Positions 21,563 through 29,024 of a DNA stretch of 31,295 nucleotides are shown in pieces. Numbering within the stretch: position 1 is the stretch's first letter; each line of letters begins with the position of its first letter. Source of the DNA: an uncultured Oscillibacter sp. (GTDB taxonomy: Bacteria; Bacillota; Clostridia; Oscillospirales; Oscillospiraceae); the NCBI GenBank assembly GCA_900544105.1, contig UQUC01000016.1:1-31295 (forward strand), in the 5' to 3' direction. The translations under genes were made by a program, and so were the position numbers. The notes below the pieces were generated by a model that was not told the origin of the DNA, searched no databases, and saw only the letters and a program-made list of their open reading frames with translations.

Positions 21563-22477
21563 TTATGCCATATTCCGGTACTTTTTCAGCTGCTTTTCAA
21601 ATTCCTCCGGCAGGCCGCAGGACAACTCCACCAATTCCCCCGTGCGGGGGTGGATAAATTTCAGCCCTATGGCGTGAAGGCACTGTCCCTGCAAACCGGA
21701 GACTGGCTTTTTGTTGCCGTATACGGTATCTCCCAAGATCGGATGGCCGATGTAGGCCATGTGCACCCGGATCTGGTGGGTACGGCCCGTTTCCAGACGG
21801 CACTCTACATAGTTCACGCCGGGATAGCGCTCCAGCACCGTCCAACGGGTCACGGCATTCCGTCCTCCGGCCACCACAGCCATTTTCTTCCGGTCTGCGG
21901 GGCAGCGGCCAATGGGGGCGTTCACCGTCCCGTTATCTTCCCGGAGATTGCCGGTGACGATGCAGCGGTAGGTCCGGGCCAGTGTGTGATCCTGAAGCTG
22001 CTCCGCCAGCTTCACATGGGCGAAGTCGTTTTTTGCGGCGATGATGAGACCGGAGGTATCCCGGTCAATACGGTGGACAATGCCGGGCCGCAGTTCTCCG
22101 TTGATCCCGGAAAGACTGTCCCCGCAGTGATACAGCAGGGCGTTCACCAGTGTCCCGTCCGAGTGCCCCGGCGCGGGGTGGACCACCAGCCCCTTCGGTT
22201 TGTTCACCACGATGACATCCTCGTCCTCGTACACCACATCCAGTGGGATATTTTGCGGCACAATGTCCACCGCCTCCGGCTCCGGCAGTTCCACGGACAC
22301 CGCCTCCCCGCCGGTCAGCCTGGTGTTTTTAGCGAGGGTTTTTCCCTCCACAGTCACCCGGCCTTCCCCCATCAGCTTTTGAACGGCGGAACGGGTCAGC
22401 TTCGTTTGCTCTGCCAGCCATGCATCCAGCCGTTTCCCGGCATCCTCACTGGCCGTTTGCAGGATCAGAGGCTCCAT
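21563..22477 (-). CDS. rluD: RluA/RluD family 23S rRNA pseudouridine synthase
   Basis: This 304-residue protein has an N-terminal S4 RNA-binding domain (about 14-75) and an RluA-type catalytic domain with catalytic Asp138 in HRIDRDTSGL and the family segment GRTHQIRVHMAYIGHPILGD. It isomerises uridines in rRNA; by family, helix 69 of 23S rRNA is the likely target, though clostridia carry several paralogues. ATG 22477 has ACAGGAGG upstream and lies 32 nt inside lspA, so translation is probably coupled. Starts at 22495 and 22504 lack a ribosome site. Confidence 0.9.
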   Translation of the reverse strand: MEPLILQTASEDAGKRLDAWLAEQTKLTRSAVQKLMGEGRVTVEGKTLAKNTRLTGGEAVSVELPEPEAVDIVPQNIPLDVVYEDEDVIVVNKPKGLVVHPAPGHSDGTLVNALLYHCGDSLSGINGELRPGIVHRIDRDTSGLIIAAKNDFAHVKLAEQLQDHTLARTYRCIVTGNLREDNGTVNAPIGRCPADRKKMAVVAGGRNAVTRWTVLERYPGVNYVECRLETGRTHQIRVHMAYIGHPILGDTVYGNKKPVSGLQGQCLHAIGLKFIHPRTGELVELSCGLPEEFEKQLKKYRNMA

Positions 22478-22949
22478 CCGTTTTCCTCCTGTCATGTTTT
22501 TCATAGATCAACACATAGTAGATCGCGCCCAGAATGGCCCCGGACACGATGCACACATCCGCCACGTTGAACGTGGGATAGCTGGGCCAGAATTGGAAGT
22601 GAAGCATATCCACCACATAGCCCAGCCGGAGCCGGTCGATGATATTGCCGATGCCGCCGGAGAGGATCAGGCAGCAGGCGCAGATCCCCAGCGGGTGCCG
22701 GACGACCTTCCGGGCCAGCACCCACAGTACCACCGCCAAAATGACGCCGGTGACACCCAGCAGCAGCCACTTCTGCCCGGCAAAACTGGACCAGGCCGCG
22801 CCATAGTTGTGGACCCGCATCAGCTCTAAAAATCCGGGGAACAGAGAAGTGGTCTCCCCCAGCTGCAAATGGCCCACGACCCAGGCCTTGATCCATTGGT
22901 CGGCTCCCAGTAACGCCGCCCCCAGCAGACCGAAAATCACATAGTACAT
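22446..22949 (-). CDS. lspA: Lipoprotein signal peptidase (signal peptidase II)
   Basis: This 167-residue, four-helix membrane aspartic peptidase removes signal peptides from diacylglyceryl-modified prolipoproteins. Conserved parts are ADQWIKAWV (16-24), the NYGAAWS motif (48-54), GNIIDRLRLGYVVD with catalytic Asp114, and FNVAD with catalytic Asp131. The oligopeptide-binding lipoprotein in this window would be a client. ATG 22949 follows AAAGGAGC; an upstream in-frame ATG at 23036 lies in the promoter. It is the first gene of the lspA-rluD operon, an arrangement common in Firmicutes. Confidence 0.95.
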   Translation of the reverse strand: MYYVIFGLLGAALLGADQWIKAWVVGHLQLGETTSLFPGFLELMRVHNYGAAWSSFAGQKWLLLGVTGVILAVVLWVLARKVVRHPLGICACCLILSGGIGNIIDRLRLGYVVDMLHFQFWPSYPTFNVADVCIVSGAILGAIYYVLIYEKHDRRKTDGASDPANGQ

Positions 22950-23007
22950 AAATGCTCCTTTTGCGGGCGCTTTTCTAAGCCTCGCCTCGGTTTCAGAAAT
23001 TGCTACC

Positions 23008-23036
23008 AGTATACACGAAGTCCACCCAAAATGCAA
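23008..23036 (-). promoter_or_regulatory. Promoter of the lspA-rluD operon
   Basis: On the minus strand TTGCAT (23031-23036) and TATACT (23008-23013) are 17 nt apart. The -35 touches the foot of the ftsH terminator. Confidence 0.82.
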
Positions 23037-23064
23037 CGCCGGGGGAGCTATGCTCCCCCGGCGT
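23036..23064 (-). terminator. Terminator-like hairpin after ftsH
   Basis: A 13-bp perfect stem (ACGCCGGGGGAGC / GCTCCCCCGGCGT) with a TAT loop lies 5 nt past the ftsH stop. The exit T-run is interrupted (TTGCATTTT), so readthrough into lspA is possible. Confidence 0.75.
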
Positions 23065-23069
23065 GTACT

Positions 23070-24941
23070 TTAGCCTCGATCCTCGGCGTCCGCAGTCTGG
23101 ACGGTCTCCGGCTGTTCGTGGACTTTCTCACCGAACACCGTCAGGAAAGCATCCCGCTCCATGGTCTCGTGCTCCAGCAGGTATTGGGCCACCTGCTCCA
23201 GCTTATCCCGCTGCGCTTCGAGAATATCCTGGCAGCGGCGGTAGGCGCCGTCCACCAGGTCTTTGACCTCTTGGTCGATCTGTGCGGCCACAGCCTCGGA
23301 ATAGCCCCGGCTGTGTCCCATGGTGCGACCGATGAACACCTCATCATTGCCGCTGTCAAAGGACACGGTTCCCAGCCGCTCGCTCATACCGTACACCGTC
23401 ACCATCTTCCGGGCGATAGCGGTGGCGCGCTGGATGTCGTTGCTGGCGCCGGTGGAAATATCGTTGAGACAAAGCTTTTCAGCCACACGGCCGCCCAGCA
23501 GACCCACGATCTGATCCTCCATGTAGTGCTTGGAAAGGTAAGAGCGGTCCTCCTCCGGCAGGGAAATGGTCATACCGCCGGCCATACCTCTGGGGACAAT
23601 GGTGATCTGGCTCACCGGGTCCTGTCCCGGCAGCATGTGCATGACCACCGCGTGGCCCGCCTCGTGATAAGCGGTAAGCTCCCGTTCGTGCTGTGGGATC
23701 ACCCGGCTCTTTTTCTCCGGACCGGCGATGACCTTGATCTCCGCATCCTTCAGATCCTGCATGGTGATGAAGTGCTGATCCTTTCGGGCTGCCAACAGCG
23801 CACCCTCGTTGATGAGGTTCTCCAGATCCGCGCCGGTGAAGCCCGCAGTGCCTTGAGCCAGCTTCCGGAGACTCACATCCTCCGCAAGGGGTTTCCCCTT
23901 GGCGTGGACCTTCAGGATCTCCTCCCGGCCCTTGATGTCCGGCAGGCCTACATACACCTGACGGTCAAACCGGCCGGGCCGCAGCAATGCGGGGTCCAGC
24001 ACGTCCGCCCGGTTGGTGGCGGCCAGAACCACCACGCCCTCGTTGGCGGCAAAGCCGTCCATCTCTACCAAAAGCTGGTTCAGCGTCTGCTCACGTTCGT
24101 CGTGACCGCCGCCCAGACCGGTACCGCGCTGACGGCCTACGGCGTCGATCTCGTCAATGAACACAATGGCGGGGGACTGCTTTTTTGCCTGCTCAAACAG
24201 GTCCCGGACACGGCTGGCGCCTACGCCCACATACAGCTCCACAAAGTCGGAACCGGAAATGGACAGAAAGCCCACACCAGCCTCGCCAGCTACCGCCTTG
24301 GCAAGCAGCGTCTTGCCGGTACCCGGAGGGCCCACCAGCAGCACGCCCTTGGGGATCCGGGCGCCCAGGTCGATATACTTCTTGGGATTTTTCAGGAACT
24401 CCACGATCTCCCGGAGCTCCTCCTTTTCCTCGTCGGCCCCCGCCACATCAGCAAAGGTGACCTGTTTATCCTTTTCGCTGAGGCCTCGGATCTGTGCGGA
24501 GCCAAACTTTGCCATCCGGTCCGGTCCCATGCTTCCCTGCGCCCGGATGCTCATGAGATACCACATACCGCCGAACATCAGCGCCATCATCAAATAGGGG
24601 AGCATGATCCCCAGCCAGTCAGTCCCCTCCGGTGGGGGATAGCTGTAAGATTTGATGATCCCCGCCGCTTTCTGCTCCTTTACCAGATCATTGAGATCGC
24701 TGTAAAAGAGGGTATAGTCATGGATCCGGCAGCGGACCGGCTGGTCGCTGCCCTTGATTTGCAGCATCAACGTACTGGAATCCGTAAAGCGGAAGGCTTC
24801 CACTTTCTGCTGCTCAAAAAGCTGCACCATCTCATCATAGGTCATCTCGTCCCGCTGATTGAGCTGGGTCAGCCAACTGACGCATAAAATCACGATCAGC
24901 ATCAGCGGTAGGATGCTGACGCCGGGTTTTCTTTTTACCAT
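23070..24941 (-). CDS. ftsH: ATP-dependent zinc metalloprotease FtsH
   Basis: This 623-residue membrane-anchored AAA+ protease has two N-terminal membrane helices (about 9-25 and 109-130) flanking an extracytoplasmic segment. The AAA+ module has Walker A GPPGTGKT (204-211), Walker B IVFIDEIDA (259-267) and the second region of homology around ATNRADVLDPALLRPGRFD. The zinc-protease domain has HEAGH (426-430). It degrades misfolded membrane proteins and short-lived regulators. ATG 24941 is chosen because AAAGGGGGG lies upstream; ATG 24980 has none. It is the last gene of tilS-hpt-ftsH, 84 nt after hpt. Confidence 0.97.
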   Translation of the reverse strand: MVKRKPGVSILPLMLIVILCVSWLTQLNQRDEMTYDEMVQLFEQQKVEAFRFTDSSTLMLQIKGSDQPVRCRIHDYTLFYSDLNDLVKEQKAAGIIKSYSYPPPEGTDWLGIMLPYLMMALMFGGMWYLMSIRAQGSMGPDRMAKFGSAQIRGLSEKDKQVTFADVAGADEEKEELREIVEFLKNPKKYIDLGARIPKGVLLVGPPGTGKTLLAKAVAGEAGVGFLSISGSDFVELYVGVGASRVRDLFEQAKKQSPAIVFIDEIDAVGRQRGTGLGGGHDEREQTLNQLLVEMDGFAANEGVVVLAATNRADVLDPALLRPGRFDRQVYVGLPDIKGREEILKVHAKGKPLAEDVSLRKLAQGTAGFTGADLENLINEGALLAARKDQHFITMQDLKDAEIKVIAGPEKKSRVIPQHERELTAYHEAGHAVVMHMLPGQDPVSQITIVPRGMAGGMTISLPEEDRSYLSKHYMEDQIVGLLGGRVAEKLCLNDISTGASNDIQRATAIARKMVTVYGMSERLGTVSFDSGNDEVFIGRTMGHSRGYSEAVAAQIDQEVKDLVDGAYRRCQDILEAQRDKLEQVAQYLLEHETMERDAFLTVFGEKVHEQPETVQTADAEDRG

Positions 24942-25025
24942 ACGGGGGATCCCCCCTTTCTGTATTATCGCCGCATACATGCGGCTGCGGCGGTTCCCGC
25001 ACCTGCCGGGAAACGCCGGTCATGC
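24942..25025 (-). promoter_or_regulatory. Hairpin-rich ftsH leader
   Basis: The 84-nt hpt-ftsH gap contains GGGGGATCCCCC (24944-24955), which pairs the Shine-Dalgarno G's with C's just before the ATG. It also has GCCGCAT/ATGCGGC arms (about 24970-24985) and TTCCCG/CGGGAA arms (about 24993-25011). This could restrain ftsH translation; no promoter was recognised. Confidence 0.4.
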
Positions 25026-25580
25026 TCAGGTATTTTCGTAAACAGCGGGCTTCAGCACGCCGATATAGGGCAGATTCCGGTAAAGCTGGGCATAATCCAG
25101 GCCGTAGCCCACCACGAATTCGTCCGGCACCACAAAGCCGGACAGATCCGCTTCCACCGCCTTTTCCCGGCGGGAGGGCTTATCCAGCAGCGTCACGATA
25201 GAGATGCTCTTGGCGCCCTTTGCCATCAGGTAGCTTTTCAGGAAGGCCAGGGTATTGCCGGAGTCCAGAATATCTTCCACAATGACGATCTCCCGGCCCG
25301 TGATGTCCTGCTGAAGATCGTGGGTGATCTGCACCCGGCCACTGGACACGGTGCCGTTCTGGTAAGAACTGACCGCGATGAACTCCATATCGCACATCAA
25401 CTGGGAGGCCCGCATCAGGTCCGCCATGAAGATGAAGGAACCCTTCAGCACCCCCAGAAACAGAGGCCGATGCCCCTCATACCGCTTGTACAACGCCTCT
25501 CCCAGTTCCGCGATCCGGGTCTTCAGCTCCTCTTCCGTTACCAGAACCTTGAGAATGTCTTTCTCCATCTCACTATTCAT
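25026..25580 (-). CDS. hpt: Hypoxanthine(-guanine) phosphoribosyltransferase
   Basis: This 184-residue purine phosphoribosyltransferase has the PRPP-binding motif VEDILDSGNT (101-110), preceded by two acidic residues, the VLKGSFIF loop (44-51) and FVVGYGLDYAQLYRNLPYIG near the C-terminus. It salvages hypoxanthine and guanine to IMP and GMP. ATG 25580 has GAGGAGAAC upstream and overlaps the tilS stop by 8 nt, indicating coupling. In Bacillus the enzyme also binds FtsH; the conserved adjacency is kept here. Confidence 0.96.
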   Translation of the reverse strand: MNSEMEKDILKVLVTEEELKTRIAELGEALYKRYEGHRPLFLGVLKGSFIFMADLMRASQLMCDMEFIAVSSYQNGTVSSGRVQITHDLQQDITGREIVIVEDILDSGNTLAFLKSYLMAKGAKSISIVTLLDKPSRREKAVEADLSGFVVPDEFVVGYGLDYAQLYRNLPYIGVLKPAVYENT

Positions 25581-26880
25581 TGCTGTTCTCCTCTGTCACT
25601 TTTAAAAATATCACCCGCACCGCCCGCTCATATCGGTCCAGTGCGAAATTTTCCTGAATAGGCAGCCCCGGCACCGCCGCCGCGATGCCGTTCACCCGCA
25701 GGACCGGAAGCCGGTCCCGCTCCTGTGGGGAAATTCCCCGCTCTCCGCACAGGCGCTTGACAGTGCGGCCGTTCAGTCGGTCCTTGGGGTCCCAGGCCGC
25801 CACAGTCAGGGCGGCGTCCTCCGGGATGGAAATGGAAACACCCTCACCGTCTGGCTCTACCAAACTGATCCGCCACTGACCGAATGTGACGGCTTCTCCC
25901 ATGGTAACGGCCTGCGCCGCAGGCGCAGGCGCCGCCTTGAAAAAGCGCAGCGCCGCCGGCTCCCTGAGGACCGTGACGCCGTGGGGCATGGAAAGCTGGC
26001 CTCGGTCCAACGTCAAAACCGCCCGGATATGAGCGGCGGTCAAGTCCTTTTCATGGCCTGCCACCGCCGCCAGCACCGCCAGCACCAGCCGTCCCCGCAG
26101 GGCCTCCGGCGCGCCTTGCAGCACGGCAAGAGGAACTGCCCCGGAGACATTTGGAGTCACGGCGCATTGGGCCAGCAGTTTTCGACACGCAGCGTCCAGA
26201 GCCGCTTCATCCGCCGTCAACAATTCCGCCGTGCGGCTCATGTTCTCCACAACTCTGGGATTCAGCTTCTTCAAAACCGGGAGCACCTGATGACGCAGCA
26301 CGTTCCGGGCCACATCGTCCGTCCCATTGGTGGAATCCTCCACAAAGGGGATGCGGTGTTCCGCGGCGTAGGCCGCCAGCTCTGCCCGGGTCACGCCCAG
26401 CAGCGGACGCAGGATGCAGTCCCGCTTTTCCGGAATGCCGGTCAGCCCCTTCAGGCCCGTGCCCCGCAGCAGATTTAAAAGCATGGTCTCTGCGCTGTCA
26501 TCGGCGTGATGGGCGGTCAAAATGCAGCCAAAGCCCTCCCGCCGCCGGGTCTCCTCCAAAAATTCATAGCGCAATAGCCGGGCAGCTTCCTCAACGGTGT
26601 GCCCGTTTTCCTCCGCAAAGGCCCGGACATTGCCCCGGCCCGCGAAAAAAGGAATTTCACGGGCGGCGCACCAGTCCCGGACGAACGCCTCGTCCCGATC
26701 CGCCTCCGTGCCCCGAAGCTGGTGATTGAAATGGGCAGCGGCTACCCGCCGTCCCTGCTTCTGCCCCTGCCGGACCGTCATTTCCAGCAGGCACATGGAG
26801 TCCAGTCCGCCGGACACGGCGCACAGTGCGCCGCCCTCCGGCAGATCCACCGCCGTCAAAGGATCAATCACCCTCATCAT
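25573..26880 (-). CDS. tilS: tRNA(Ile)-lysidine synthetase
   Basis: This 435-residue PP-loop ATPase attaches lysine to C34 of the CAU-anticodon tRNA-Ile, which makes it read AUA. The PP-loop is SGGLDS (23-28), and the N-terminal catalytic domain contains AAHFNHQLRG, LTAHHADDSAETMLLNLLRGTGLKGL and PFVEDSTNGTDDVARN. A C-terminal TilS domain ends near residue 425. The start is uncertain: tandem ATGs at 26880 and 26877 lie within the dnaB 3' end and only a weak GGAAA precedes them, suggesting translation coupled to dnaB. The longer open frame (to 27021) lies inside dnaB without family match. Confidence 0.92.
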   Translation of the reverse strand: MMRVIDPLTAVDLPEGGALCAVSGGLDSMCLLEMTVRQGQKQGRRVAAAHFNHQLRGTEADRDEAFVRDWCAAREIPFFAGRGNVRAFAEENGHTVEEAARLLRYEFLEETRRREGFGCILTAHHADDSAETMLLNLLRGTGLKGLTGIPEKRDCILRPLLGVTRAELAAYAAEHRIPFVEDSTNGTDDVARNVLRHQVLPVLKKLNPRVVENMSRTAELLTADEAALDAACRKLLAQCAVTPNVSGAVPLAVLQGAPEALRGRLVLAVLAAVAGHEKDLTAAHIRAVLTLDRGQLSMPHGVTVLREPAALRFFKAAPAPAAQAVTMGEAVTFGQWRISLVEPDGEGVSISIPEDAALTVAAWDPKDRLNGRTVKRLCGERGISPQERDRLPVLRVNGIAAAVPGLPIQENFALDRYERAVRVIFLKVTEENSNE

Positions 26881-28213
26881 AGCGGTTTTCCAGCGTGGCA
26901 AAGGTGGTGTACTCCGGCATCCACCGCAGCTCCACCTTGCCGGTCTCGCCGTGACGGTTTTTTGCCACGATACACTCGGCAATATTCCGCTTTTCGGAAT
27001 CTTCGTTATAGTAATCGTCACGGTACAGGAACATTACGATATCGGCATCCTGCTCGATGGCACCGGATTCACGGAGATCCGACAGCATGGGCCGTTTATC
27101 GTCCCGCTTCTCGTTGGCACGGGACAACTGGCTCAGGCAGATCACCGGCACATTCAGTTCCTTAGCCATGACCTTCAGCATACGGGACATTTCGCTGACC
27201 ACCTGCTGACGGTTCTCGCCGCTGCGTCCACCGGATGCGGAGGTCATCAACTGTAAATAGTCGATGACCACCAGACCCAGGCTGTCGATCCGGCGGCATT
27301 TTGCGTTCATATCCGCCACGCTCAGCATGGGGTTATCGTCAATACGGATATCCACTCTATTCAATACGCCGGCAGCGGCGGCGATCTTCTCCCAGTCCGT
27401 CTCCCGCAGAGAGCCGGTAACAAGCCGGGTGTTCTCCACACAGGCTTCGGAGCTGAGAAGCCGGGTCGCCAGCTGCTCCCGGGACATTTCCAATGAAAAC
27501 ATGGCCACGGTCTTTTTCTCAGACTTCGCCACATTCAATGCCACGTTCAGCGCAAAGGAGGTTTTGCCCATACCGGGACGGGCCGCCAGCAGGATCAGGT
27601 CCGATTTATTCAGGCCGCTGATCTTCCGGTCCACAGCGGACAAGCCGGTGGACAGGCCCGGAAGTCGGCTTTCGCTCTCGCTCATCTCGTTGAGCCGGTC
27701 CAGCACATCCGGCAGCACCATCCGCAAAGGCACCATATCCTGCGCGCTCTGGCCGCGGCGGACGGCGTAGATCTTCTGCTCGGCAGCTTCCAGAATGGCA
27801 GCGGCTTCTCCGATGCCCTCCTGCACCAGCACCGTGATCTCTCCCGCTGCCTGAGCAACGCCCCGCAGCAGGGCCTTATCCCGGACGATGGCCACATACT
27901 CCATCACGTTGGCGCTGGTGGGAGTGATCTCCATCAGCTGCGCCAGATAGGAGCGGGTGGTATTTTCGTCATAAGTCCCGGCCTTTTGCATCTCCTCACA
28001 GACGGTGATGCCGTCAATAGGCCGGGCGTAGGTGAACATGGTGTAGATGGTCTCAAAAATCTCCCGGTTCTGCCGCAGGTAGAAGTCCGAAGGCACCAGC
28101 TTATCCATCACGTCCTTGACGCAGCCCTCGTCGATGAGCATGGAGCCTAAAACAGCCTGCTCGGCCTCCAACGAATGGGGCATCTGCCGCAGCAGAAGAT
28201 CTTCGTTAGCCAT
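26864..28213 (-). CDS. dnaB: Replicative DNA helicase
   Basis: This 449-residue hexameric replicative helicase of the DnaB family (called DnaC in Bacillus) has an N-terminal domain (about 5-105), a linker, and a RecA-like helicase domain with Walker A ARPGMGKTS (211-219), the FSLEMSREQLATRLL segment, and the Walker B region LVVIDYLQLM. ATG 28213 has GGAAGGAGAG upstream; the in-frame ATG at 28255 lacks one. It lies downstream of rplI as in Bacillus, but with a 335-nt spacer of unusual structure, and overlaps tilS by 17 nt. Confidence 0.97.
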   Translation of the reverse strand: MANEDLLLRQMPHSLEAEQAVLGSMLIDEGCVKDVMDKLVPSDFYLRQNREIFETIYTMFTYARPIDGITVCEEMQKAGTYDENTTRSYLAQLMEITPTSANVMEYVAIVRDKALLRGVAQAAGEITVLVQEGIGEAAAILEAAEQKIYAVRRGQSAQDMVPLRMVLPDVLDRLNEMSESESRLPGLSTGLSAVDRKISGLNKSDLILLAARPGMGKTSFALNVALNVAKSEKKTVAMFSLEMSREQLATRLLSSEACVENTRLVTGSLRETDWEKIAAAAGVLNRVDIRIDDNPMLSVADMNAKCRRIDSLGLVVIDYLQLMTSASGGRSGENRQQVVSEMSRMLKVMAKELNVPVICLSQLSRANEKRDDKRPMLSDLRESGAIEQDADIVMFLYRDDYYNEDSEKRNIAECIVAKNRHGETGKVELRWMPEYTTFATLENRYDEGD

Positions 28214-28252
28214 GGAACTCTCCTTCCCGCTTCTCCGGAAGCGCAAGTTAGA

Positions 28253-28280
28253 CATTTAGACATACAATCATTTTTGTCAG
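28253..28280 (-). promoter_or_regulatory. Weak candidate promoter for dnaB
   Basis: On the minus strand CTGACA (28275-28280) and TAAATG (28253-28258) are 16 nt apart. The spacing and -10 are suboptimal; dnaB may instead rely on readthrough from gdpP-rplI. Confidence 0.3.
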
Positions 28281-28473
28281 GGCGTCCCCCAGGGGAGTCT
28301 CTCTTGCCCCTGCGGGGCAATTCACCTTCTGTACCTGGCAAAAACACATTGACTCAGATGCCTTGGGCAGCGTTCACCAGTGAGCGGATCGCACTGGTGC
28401 GGGGGTTGCTCAAGGGGAAACCGCCGCAGCGCCGCCAGTGGCGGAATACGCAAGGCTGTTTCGAGGATGCGGC

Positions 28474-28509
28474 ACGATTTGCAGTCTTATCATAGAGACT
28501 GCAAATCGT
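28474..28509. repeat. 14-bp perfect hairpin between rplI and dnaB
   Basis: ACGATTTGCAGTCT and AGACTGCAAATCGT are perfect inverted arms with an 8-nt loop, without a following T-run on either strand. The length is far beyond chance for a 335-nt spacer. Confidence 0.75.
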
Positions 28510-28548
28510 ATTGCCGCGACGGTGTATCCTGACCCCCTTGAATGAGTC

Positions 28549-28998
28549 TTACTTCTCCTCGCAGACGGTGACGTACACGGTACCGCTGATCTCGAAGCCC
28601 AGCTTGGCCTTCACCTGATAGCTGCCGTAGGCCTTGATCGGCTCATCCAGTACGATCTTCTGCTTGGGAATATCCACGCCGTACTGGGCCTTCAGGCCCT
28701 CGGAGATCTCCTTGTTGGTCACGGCGCCGAACAGCTTGCCACCGTTGCCGGCCTTGGCGCTGAGCTTCACGGGGCAGTTCTGGAGCTTCTCGGCGATCTC
28801 CTGTGCCTCAGCCTTCAGCCGGGCTTCCTCAGCCTTGCGTGCCTTCTCCTTCAGGTTCATGGTGTTGATGGCGTCCGCCGTGGCAGGCACCGCCAGCTTT
28901 CTGGGCAGGAGGAAGTTCCGGCCGTAGCCCTCGGAAACCTCGATCATCTCGCCCTTCTTGCCCTGACCCTTCACGTCCTGCTGTAAAATCACTTTCAT
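28549..28998 (-). CDS. rplI: 50S ribosomal protein L9
   Basis: This 149-residue, full-length L9 protein has the N-terminal MKVILQQDVKGQGKKGEMIEV globular part, GYGRNFLLPRKLA, a charged connecting helix (about 48-74), and a C-terminal domain that binds 23S rRNA near the L1 stalk. ATG 28998 follows AAAGGAG at good spacing. It lies 26 nt after gdpP on the same transcript and ahead of dnaB, the conserved Firmicutes order. Confidence 0.98.
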   Translation of the reverse strand: MKVILQQDVKGQGKKGEMIEVSEGYGRNFLLPRKLAVPATADAINTMNLKEKARKAEEARLKAEAQEIAEKLQNCPVKLSAKAGNGGKLFGAVTNKEISEGLKAQYGVDIPKQKIVLDEPIKAYGSYQVKAKLGFEISGTVYVTVCEEK

Positions 28999-29024
28999 GT
29001 CAATATTCTCCTTTGGATCATTGA

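Larger units (their letters stand above)
28214..28548. other. Structured rplI-dnaB intergenic region
   Basis: This 335-nt spacer has no credible ORF but several strong inverted repeats. CACCAGTG/CACTGGTG (28375-28382, 28392-28399) is nested in CTTGGGCAG/TTGCTCAAG arms. CCGCC/GGCGG lies near 28432-28444. A 14-bp perfect stem runs 28474-28487 with 28496-28509, further closed by GCGGC/GCCGC. GCCCC/GGGGC near 28309-28319 matches the core of the 11.3-kb repeats. It may hold a structured RNA, an attenuator or an old repeat. Confidence 0.5.

Noticed and set aside
23031..24887. 618-codon plus-strand frame opposite ftsH, and 501 codons opposite gdpP (29475-30980)
   Set aside because: Both are antisense shadows caused by high G+C third positions; neither has start signals or recognisable domains.
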